Positions 36,863-44,200 of a DNA stretch of 46,163 nt are shown here, in pieces. Each line of letters opens with the position of its first letter. Position 1 is the stretch's first letter. The notes beneath the pieces are model-generated. The model saw only the letters and a program-made list of their open reading frames with translations. It was not told the DNA's origin and ran no database searches. The stretch is from UBA1231 sp045652765. GTDB taxonomy: Bacteria; Bacillota_I; Bacilli_A; ML615J-28; CAG-313. The stretch covers positions 1 through 46,163 of the forward strand of contig JAZOLG010000010.1 of assembly GCA_045652765.1 (NCBI GenBank). The letters are read 5' to 3'. The translations under genes and the position numbers were made by a program.

Positions 36863-38062
36863 ATGAGTAGTATTTTAAGTATTCAAGTTTTACCACCAAT
36901 TTTAACAGTTAGTTTTTTAATTGTTGTTTTAGTATTGTTATTATTAAAATTATTTTTATACACTAGAATCTCATTTATTGAATACTTAGCTATTTTAGTA
37001 ACAACAGGACTTTATTTTTTACTTAAATGGTTATTTAAAGAACAAGTGTTGTTAAGAGAAATTGTTCTTGCAGTTTGTTTAGGTTTAGTGGTAGCATACT
37101 CGATTTATGATTTATTCTTCTATGTTGGGAAGATTAACGCATTTAATAAAAGAGTAAACTCGCTATTAAAAAATTCACCATTTGATTATTTTTTCGCAAC
37201 TAACGAAAAAGATCTTATATTTGATTATTCAGAATCATTTTTAGATATTACTGATTTAGATGATAATGAACTTTATGGAACATTAGGACAACAAACATTA
37301 CTTTCTAAATTAAACATTACATCTATTAATGGCCAACCAATATCACAAACATTATTTATGCGATTCCATGTTGATTATGAAAATAGTTCAAAAGTAAAAA
37401 CTCCATCTCATTTTCAAATTACAATTGAAGATAATGGACAAGAATTAGAATTTTTAGGAATAATCGAACCAATCTTTTACCGTGATAAATTCATTGGAAG
37501 ATGCATTTATTTATCAAAAAGTAATGAACAAGCTTTAAAGAAAATAGAAGAAGGATTATTAGAAGCTCTTGATACTATCAAGAATGATCGTTCTCAACTT
37601 TACGCAATGATGTCAATGACAGAAAATGTTATAATGTATTATGACTATAATACATCAACATATATTGTGACTGAACAAATGGCTAAAATGTTAAATCTTA
37701 CTCAAAGAGAATATTCAATCGGAGAGTTTATTAATATGATTAAACCAACTGATCTAGCAAGTTATCAAGAAAATAGTAGTATCATTAGTTCGGTTGAAGT
37801 AACAAGACTTAAATATAACTTATTACTTGGTAATCAATATTATCCTGTATATGATGACTTAATGTATTTAAATAGAGATAGCAAATTAATATCAATCATT
37901 CACTTAGTTGAATATCAAAAAGCAGAAAATGTTGATTTAGATAGCAGTACTTCTTTTAGAGATTTTTCTAAAGAAGAACCAGTTCAAGCAGAACCTAAAG
38001 AAGATTATAAAGACAAACTCACTGAAACATTAAAACTTTTAGAAAAAGTTTTAGGTGAATAA
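36863..38062 (+). CDS. Three-TM protein with PAS-like domains, next to cdaA
   Basis: A 399-residue protein with three hydrophobic segments (about 10-32, 38-58 and 65-90) and a cytosolic part. Residues ~105-225 (SPFDYFFATNEKDLIFDYSE, FRxxI-like end GRCIYLSKS) and ~250-355 (SMTENVIMYYDYNTSTYIVTEQM, IHLVEYQK) look like two PAS-type sensor folds joined by a helix. No kinase, GGDEF or other output domain is seen; the tail is acidic and helical. A strong AGAGGTGA site precedes the ATG, 10 nt after cdaA. Position suggests a regulator or partner of CdaA; this is inference. Confidence 0.65.
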   Translation: MSSILSIQVLPPILTVSFLIVVLVLLLLKLFLYTRISFIEYLAILVTTGLYFLLKWLFKEQVLLREIVLAVCLGLVVAYSIYDLFFYVGKINAFNKRVNSLLKNSPFDYFFATNEKDLIFDYSESFLDITDLDDNELYGTLGQQTLLSKLNITSINGQPISQTLFMRFHVDYENSSKVKTPSHFQITIEDNGQELEFLGIIEPIFYRDKFIGRCIYLSKSNEQALKKIEEGLLEALDTIKNDRSQLYAMMSMTENVIMYYDYNTSTYIVTEQMAKMLNLTQREYSIGEFINMIKPTDLASYQENSSIISSVEVTRLKYNLLLGNQYYPVYDDLMYLNRDSKLISIIHLVEYQKAENVDLDSSTSFRDFSKEEPVQAEPKEDYKDKLTETLKLLEKVLGE

Positions 38063-38063
38063 T

Positions 38064-39167
38064 ATGACTTCTGCTATAATTTTGCTTGGTGGAAGTTCTA
38101 CAAGAATGAATTCTTCTATTAATAAAGCATACATGAAACTTTACAACAAGCAAGTTGTAACATATAGTATTGATGCGTTCTTAAAAGTAGAAGAAATTGA
38201 TCAAATTATTTTGGTTTATAATAAAAAAGATAGAGATCTCTTAAATAACGTACTCGAGTATTACAAAGAAGAAGACATTAAAATTATTGACGGTGGAAAT
38301 ACTCGTCATGAGAGTGTTCAAAAGGCCTTAGAATATATTCAAACTGAGAATATTTTAATTCATGATGCGGCTAGACCTTATATTACTCCAACTGATATTA
38401 GAAGGGTAATAGCTTCATTAGATGAATATGATGCGGCTACGTTATATCATCCCGTTGTTGATCAAATTAAATGGAATGGTAAAACAATTCCTAAAAATGA
38501 GCTAAAAGCAGTCACAACTCCCCAAGGTTTTAATGAAAGAGCATGGAATTATCTTATGATGAATCCTAATTACTTGGCTAATGATGAATTAGAAATAATT
38601 GAAAATAAAGATTTCAAAATTGCTTATTTAGAAGAATCAAGACCTAATCCTAAAATTACTTATCAAGAAGATTTACAACAAGATGATTATAGAGTAGGCT
38701 TATCACTTGATTTTCATCCATTTGTTGATAAAGATTATTTAACTTTAGGAGGAGTAAAAATCCCGTCAACCTTTGGTTTAAAAGGCCATAGTGATGCTGA
38801 TGCAGTATACCACGCTGTTTGTGAAAGTATTTATGGTGCACTTGCAGAAGGCGATATGGGAACAAATTTCCCAGATAATGATCAAAAATACAGAGGAATG
38901 GATTCAAGCTATTTTATAAAACAAGCTAAAGAATTATTAGAAACCAAAAAATATGATATTCAAAACATTGATATAATGATATTACTAGAAAAACCAAAAC
39001 TTAAAGAATACAAACCATTAATGCAAGAGAATTTATCAAAATTGTTATCTATTGATAAAGATAAAATCTCAGTTAAAGCAACAACCTATGAACTAATGGG
39101 ACCAATCGGACAAAGTGAGGGTATTCAAGTAGAATCTATTGTTTTATTAAAAAAGAATAGTTTATAA
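38064..39167 (+). CDS. ispDF: Bifunctional IspD-IspF, MEP isoprenoid pathway
   Basis: A 367-residue fusion. Residues 1-205 are MEP cytidylyltransferase (IspD): LLGGSSTRMNSS-NKAYMKL for CTP binding, DGGNTRHESVQKAL, IHDAARPYI and TTPQGF. Residues 210-367 are MECDP synthase (IspF): the metal-binding SLDFHPF (Asp216, His218) and GHSDADAVYHA (His242), FPDND, and a final block GPIGQSEGI. All main metal ligands are present. The two reactions are steps 3 and 5 of the MEP route to IPP/DMAPP. ATG 38064 follows AGGTGA; a GTG nine bases earlier is inside that site. It starts one base after the PAS-protein stop and is followed by a terminator. Confidence 0.95.
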   Translation: MTSAIILLGGSSTRMNSSINKAYMKLYNKQVVTYSIDAFLKVEEIDQIILVYNKKDRDLLNNVLEYYKEEDIKIIDGGNTRHESVQKALEYIQTENILIHDAARPYITPTDIRRVIASLDEYDAATLYHPVVDQIKWNGKTIPKNELKAVTTPQGFNERAWNYLMMNPNYLANDELEIIENKDFKIAYLEESRPNPKITYQEDLQQDDYRVGLSLDFHPFVDKDYLTLGGVKIPSTFGLKGHSDADAVYHAVCESIYGALAEGDMGTNFPDNDQKYRGMDSSYFIKQAKELLETKKYDIQNIDIMILLEKPKLKEYKPLMQENLSKLLSIDKDKISVKATTYELMGPIGQSEGIQVESIVLLKKNSL

Positions 39168-39198
39168 ATGACGATTAAATATCGTCATTTTTTCATTT
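39166..39198 (+). terminator. Terminator after ispDF
   Basis: AAATGACGAT and ATCGTCATTT form a perfect 10-bp stem with a 5-nt loop, followed by a T-rich tail. It closes the transcript that includes cdaA. Confidence 0.93.
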
Positions 39199-39218
39199 TA
39201 TTTTCATAATAAAAATAC

Positions 39219-39247
39219 TTGATTATTTAATTTCAAAGGTATATAAT
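39219..39247 (+). promoter_or_regulatory. Promoter of the Mur-ligase/YD-repeat operon
   Basis: TTGATT (39219-39224) and TATAAT (39242-39247) are spaced by 17 bp. The expected transcript starts near 39254, at the GTGG repeats. Confidence 0.8.
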
Positions 39248-39251
39248 CGTA

Positions 39252-39320
39252 GTGGGTGGAAATATGTGGAAAAATGTAAAACGCAAGAGGACTTTCACCC
39301 GAAAAGTCCTCTTTTGTTAT
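39252..39320 (+). promoter_or_regulatory. Short leader with GTGG repeats and a terminator hairpin
   Basis: Two GTGG blocks at exactly 10-bp spacing (39256-39259, 39266-39269), and a degenerate third at 39276, resemble the operator of MraZ. Next, AAGAGGACTTT (39285-39295) and AAAGTCCTCTT (39303-39313) form a perfect 11-bp stem with a T-rich tail, an intrinsic terminator ahead of the operon. GGGTGGAAA near the 5' end (39254-39262) can pair, with one bulge, with TTTCACCC (39293-39300) in the stem and loop. The element could be an attenuator, a small RNA or a protein-binding operator. I do not recognise a known riboswitch class. Confidence 0.55.
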
Positions 39321-39386
39321 TGGAGGTGGAAAAAAACGTAATATTTTAACGATCATTTTTGAAAAAATAAAAGGTAGGAGGTAAAA

Positions 39387-39971
39387 ATGCAAAACAATCA
39401 AAATTATTCAAAAATAACGTTTAAAGATGGAACCAAAATTGTTAAAAGCTGTTATCAAGTAAAAAACAATGAATTAATTCCTGCAGCTAGTCTGCCAACA
39501 AAAGTAATCGATAATTCTCAAAATGAATTAATATTAAAAAAGTACTCCTTTTTTAGTAAATGGGTCGAAGAAAATACAAATAAAAAAATAGATTATGTAC
39601 CAAACAATGATACTTGTTATACTGCAAAGTTTTATGATTTGGAAGTTCAATGTGAAAGAGAGGTTTATGTGGATTCAGCAGTAGGAACAATAATTTTACA
39701 CCCAATCTACTTTGATGCTGAACAATGTTTATACATAAAAAATGTTTATTGTGATACAGCTTATGTGTCTTTGAATATAGATAATTCTAAATTTTATTCT
39801 TTAAATGGTGAAACAGTTGTAAATTTAGTAATAAAAAATCCATTTAATTATATTAACCAGGTTTTAAATATCCAAATAGATGTATATAAAGATAGTTTAT
39901 TAATAAAAAAAATAGGAACAATAGATTTTAAATTGTACCCATTATCATCATCAAATCCATCAGGAGACTAA
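39387..39971 (+). CDS. Unknown beta-rich protein, first gene of the Mur/YD-repeat operon
   Basis: A 194-residue protein that I do not recognise. It has no signal peptide or membrane segment. The N-terminal third is polar (ITFKDGTKIVKSCYQV); the rest alternates hydrophobic and polar residues as in beta-sandwich domains (VYVDSAVGTIILHPIYF, VLNIQIDVYKDSLLIKKIG) and contains several Cys. The C-terminus is Ser/Pro-rich. A strong TAGGAGGT site lies 5 nt before the ATG. The stop is one base before the Mur-ligase-like gene, so the genes are co-translated and probably work together. Confidence 0.75.
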   Translation: MQNNQNYSKITFKDGTKIVKSCYQVKNNELIPAASLPTKVIDNSQNELILKKYSFFSKWVEENTNKKIDYVPNNDTCYTAKFYDLEVQCEREVYVDSAVGTIILHPIYFDAEQCLYIKNVYCDTAYVSLNIDNSKFYSLNGETVVNLVIKNPFNYINQVLNIQIDVYKDSLLIKKIGTIDFKLYPLSSSNPSGD

Positions 39972-39972
39972 T

Positions 39973-41289
39973 ATGAAAAAAGAAAAATTCATACAAAAGT
40001 TACACGAAAAAAATAATAATATTAAACATATAAAAAAGTTAAAACCAAATGAAAAAATGAAAATCATAGGTATTACTGGAAGTCATGGTAAATCATCCGT
40101 GGCATATTTACTTAATGAATATATGAAATTATTACATTTGAATACTGTTATGTATTCAAGTATTATGATTGATTCGAAAAATTCGAAATATGTCACAGGT
40201 AAATCTGTTGAAGTCCCAATTAAAGATGAAATAATGTTATACAATGCTCTTTCAGAATCAATTGAATCACAATGTGATTATTTAATTTTAGAAATCAACG
40301 ATTCAACAATTAATAAAAATATTTGTGATGACTTAGATTTCGATTATAAGATTTTAACAAATATAGAGCCACTAGAAAACCAAATGTTTGATAATTATGT
40401 AGATTTGAAAAAAAGATTTATTTCATCAGGGGAACATACGTTAATTATGGGATTAGTAAGTGATGAAACAATAAAAATATATAGAGAACTAAAAAAACAA
40501 AATGTAATTACGTATACTACTGAATATTTTATTGAAAACAAAAATTTGAAATCAAGTGAAGTAAATTATTATTTAAAACCACACAATCAAAAGTATCATT
40601 CATTTAGTGGTTTACAATTTGATTTTATGGAAAATGAAATAAAATTATATGTAAAGTCAAATATGAATATGCCTTTTCATGGTTTAAACTTAACATGTTT
40701 AATATCAACCTTAAAAACGTTAAATATTTTCGATGAAAAAATATTTAAGCAATTTGTTAGAAATATAGAGATTCCTGGCCGTGATGAAATCATTAAATAT
40801 AAAAATGGATATGTAATGATTAGTTATACAAGTGTTCCACAGCTTGAGATTTTAAAACAATATAAAAATAATAATGAAATAAGTAAAATTACCTTGATCA
40901 CAGGTGCAAGTGGAAATATTTTCCCTACATGGGATGAAGTTTTTTTAACACAAAAATATATTAATCAAATGGAATATGATATGCGTTTTGCATATAATTA
41001 TGCATTAAAATATGCCGATGAAATAATTATTACAACAAATGATAGTGGTAATAATGATATAGATGAATTATTGTTTAAACAAGAGAGTTTAATTAAAGAC
41101 AAAATAAAGTATAAAGTAATTAAATCTAGATATGATGCCATAGTGTATGCTTTAAACAAAATTGAGTCTAAAGAAGTAATTTTTATTTCAGGCCGCGCTA
41201 ATCGTGAATTAATATGTGAAAATAATAAAATAAAAAGACATCTTGACAAAGATGTTATTATGAAACAAATGAATGGAGGGGAACAATAA
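39973..41289 (+). CDS. Divergent Mur-ligase-like ATPase
   Basis: A 438-residue protein with the three-part layout of MurE-type amide ligases. P-loop GITGSHGKSS (33-42) replaces the usual GTNGKT. Then LTNIEPLEN (usually TNL-x-DHLD), IPGRDEII (usually GRME), YTSVPQLEIL (usually DYAHxPDAL), ITGASGN, TTNDSGNND (usually TSDNPR) and SGRANRE (usually GKGHE). The fold seems intact, but many substrate-binding residues, including the diaminopimelate motif DNPR, are gone, so it is unlikely to be a peptidoglycan enzyme. It could ligate an amino acid to another acceptor. AGGAG precedes the ATG. Its TAA overlaps the ATG of the giant YD-repeat gene by one base, indicating coupling. Confidence 0.75.
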   Translation: MKKEKFIQKLHEKNNNIKHIKKLKPNEKMKIIGITGSHGKSSVAYLLNEYMKLLHLNTVMYSSIMIDSKNSKYVTGKSVEVPIKDEIMLYNALSESIESQCDYLILEINDSTINKNICDDLDFDYKILTNIEPLENQMFDNYVDLKKRFISSGEHTLIMGLVSDETIKIYRELKKQNVITYTTEYFIENKNLKSSEVNYYLKPHNQKYHSFSGLQFDFMENEIKLYVKSNMNMPFHGLNLTCLISTLKTLNIFDEKIFKQFVRNIEIPGRDEIIKYKNGYVMISYTSVPQLEILKQYKNNNEISKITLITGASGNIFPTWDEVFLTQKYINQMEYDMRFAYNYALKYADEIIITTNDSGNNDIDELLFKQESLIKDKIKYKVIKSRYDAIVYALNKIESKEVIFISGRANRELICENNKIKRHLDKDVIMKQMNGGEQ

Positions 41290-44200
41290 TGAAAAGAGAG
41301 ATACGATTATATACAGATTATCAAAATATTGATTACTCAGCCATATTCCATGAAGTATCGACAAACCAAGTTAATGGGATTTTCAAAACAAATCGAATTT
41401 TAGAAATAACTGATAGTTGTGTGAGACAATTGTTTGTATGTATAAACTTAAATAATATTCCTGTAAATTATCAAATCGAAAAATGTATTTTATCGATACC
41501 AGTAGATACAAAAGAATTACCTGAATCAAATGATTCAAATAGATCAAATGTGAATTTTAAAGTATTAAAATGTTCTGGTAAGGACAACTTTAGTCATGTA
41601 AATGAAATTACTGTTGATGATTTAAATGCTCGTGAACTACTAATTGAGGATAATGATGTAATTCTAGAAGTAAATAATGACAAAAGTAAATTTCATAATT
41701 CCATTATAGAATATGTATCTTTTGATATTGGACCATATCTAAATGAACAACACAATGAAGGAATAAAAAATGTTTGGTTTAGAGTGTATTTTATGCGTGA
41801 AACCACTGATGATTATGGTTATTATGTATATAATCCTGCGACTTATTTTGATGGTTCAAATAATCAATACATAATTGCTGATTTAGAAAAATATATGGAC
41901 AGTAATGATCCATTATATGTATATGGATTTAATAATCTGTATTTAGAAAACTTAAATTATGACAGCGAAAGCATATATTTAACAAAGCAGAACTTAATTG
42001 GGATGACTTGTATTCTTTTGCCTTATTTAGGTTTGCAAACTCCACTACATAAAACAATTGACTTTGGCGGATCGATGTACACAAATTTGTTAAATTTTAG
42101 TCATTGTTTTGCACTTCCAGCATTTTGTTCTAATCATCAAAGTTTGCCAATTAATTATAATTTTAGAGTAGCAAAAGTTAATAATAGTTACATCAATATT
42201 TTTCATAATTTTCAATTCATGCTAGATATTGATGATGTAAATGGTACAATCATTATATCGGACTATATTGAGAATAAAGACATATTTTACTTTGTAGACA
42301 AAATGGATATTATAATAAATGATATAACCAAGACGTATAAAGTTTTTCAATCTTTAAATAGTGGATCTATAATTTATTATGACGTTACAGATGAAAAATT
42401 TTTATGGCAACAACAAAATCTGTGTTTTGAACTTAAAAAAAATGGTAATTACAGTTTACTTTTATTAAAAGTTGGATCGATTATAGATTATGATGTTATG
42501 AAAATAAGAGACAGCAAAGTTACAATGGAATACATATATAATACAGAAAATGAATTGGTTGCTATTGAGCAGTATGCTGATAAGTGTTTTGATAGTGTCG
42601 AAAATATATACACAGGATTAATAGAAAAGTTGACAATCACTGAAAATATGAGTGATGAATATTTTGAAAGAATATGTTTTTTAGAAAAAGAACACAAATA
42701 CATTAAATATAAATTCATTATTGAGGAACAAACTTATAAATTGTGTGAAGTTGTTGAAAGTTATCAAGATGATTTTTCAAATAATAATTTGCATTATACA
42801 TACGATTTTGGTAACACTTCATATATAACAGATGAAAATAATAATATTAAGATTAAAATTGCTGATTTAAATAATTATTTTAAAATAAGTTATGAAAAAG
42901 GTGGAATTGGATATTATGAATATAGTAAAAACGATAATATAATTACTTATTCAACTCTGGCAAATGATCCAATCATTTTAACGATTAACTCTAATGGTAA
43001 AATAGTGGAAGTATATAACGAAGGAACAGAGGAAGGATTTGTAATTTCCAATGAACAAGATACAAATAATTTTCCACTAACTATGTCAAAACAAGTTCAT
43101 AAATTAAATAATATATTTCCAATAAGTGAATTTACAACTGAAGCTTGTTACATAAGAGAAAAAGAGAATGATGAATGTATAAATGTTATTGGAGAAAATG
43201 TTTATAAAATTAACAAAATGAAAAAAGTATTTAGTGTTTATCAAACAATTGAATATGATGGTAGACCAAAAGATAAATGGAAATTAAATTTATTTTTAAA
43301 GTCGAAATTATTATTAGATGACTCAATCACAATTAAATTAATTTTTACTCATCCTTTATATGACGATGATGTACATGAATGTTGCTGTTGTAAATTTTAT
43401 GATCGTTATCAAGGAATATCTTTATCTGCAACAGCGAAAAATCGTTATACTCTAATAAAAATATTAATTGAGATGAAGACAAAAAAAGCTGTATACCTTG
43501 GAAATGTATATTTAGAGAAAAATATCTCGACTGTAGTCAATACATATAATGAAAAAAACAAGATACTTGGATGTGATATTTATGGTAATGAGATTCGCTA
43601 TATTTATGATGAAACAGGCAACATTGATACTATCAAGTCATCAATGGGTGAAAGAATAAAATTTGTTGGAGGAAATTTTGATTCTCAGATTATCTATAAT
43701 GATAAGCATTGTTCGAAAGATAGTGTTAGTAAAAATGATAACTACAATAGTGATATTGTGATCCATAGTAATTATAGACAATTTCATGATGAGATAATAT
43801 ATAGGTATGATAGTACAAATGAAATTAATGAAATTATTGCAAATAATAAAACAACAACATATAATTTTGATAAAACACTGTTAACAAATACTGCAACTTA
43901 TACATTAAATAATAATACTAAAATTATAAAAGAATATAAAACAAAAAATGGTATATTAGAACAAATAAAATGTGAAAAAGAAACAGCCAATAATGAAATA
44001 GAAAACCTATTTAACATTAATACTCTTTATTCATCTACATCAAACGAAAATATTATTGAATATCAAAATAACAATCTTAAATATAAATTTGGAATGGATT
44101 GTTTCAACAGATTAAGTTATGTCGATTTTATTTCTAGTAAAAATATAAGAGTCGAAGAAAATTCGTATTATTTATTTGATAATAATCATACAGATTGGAT

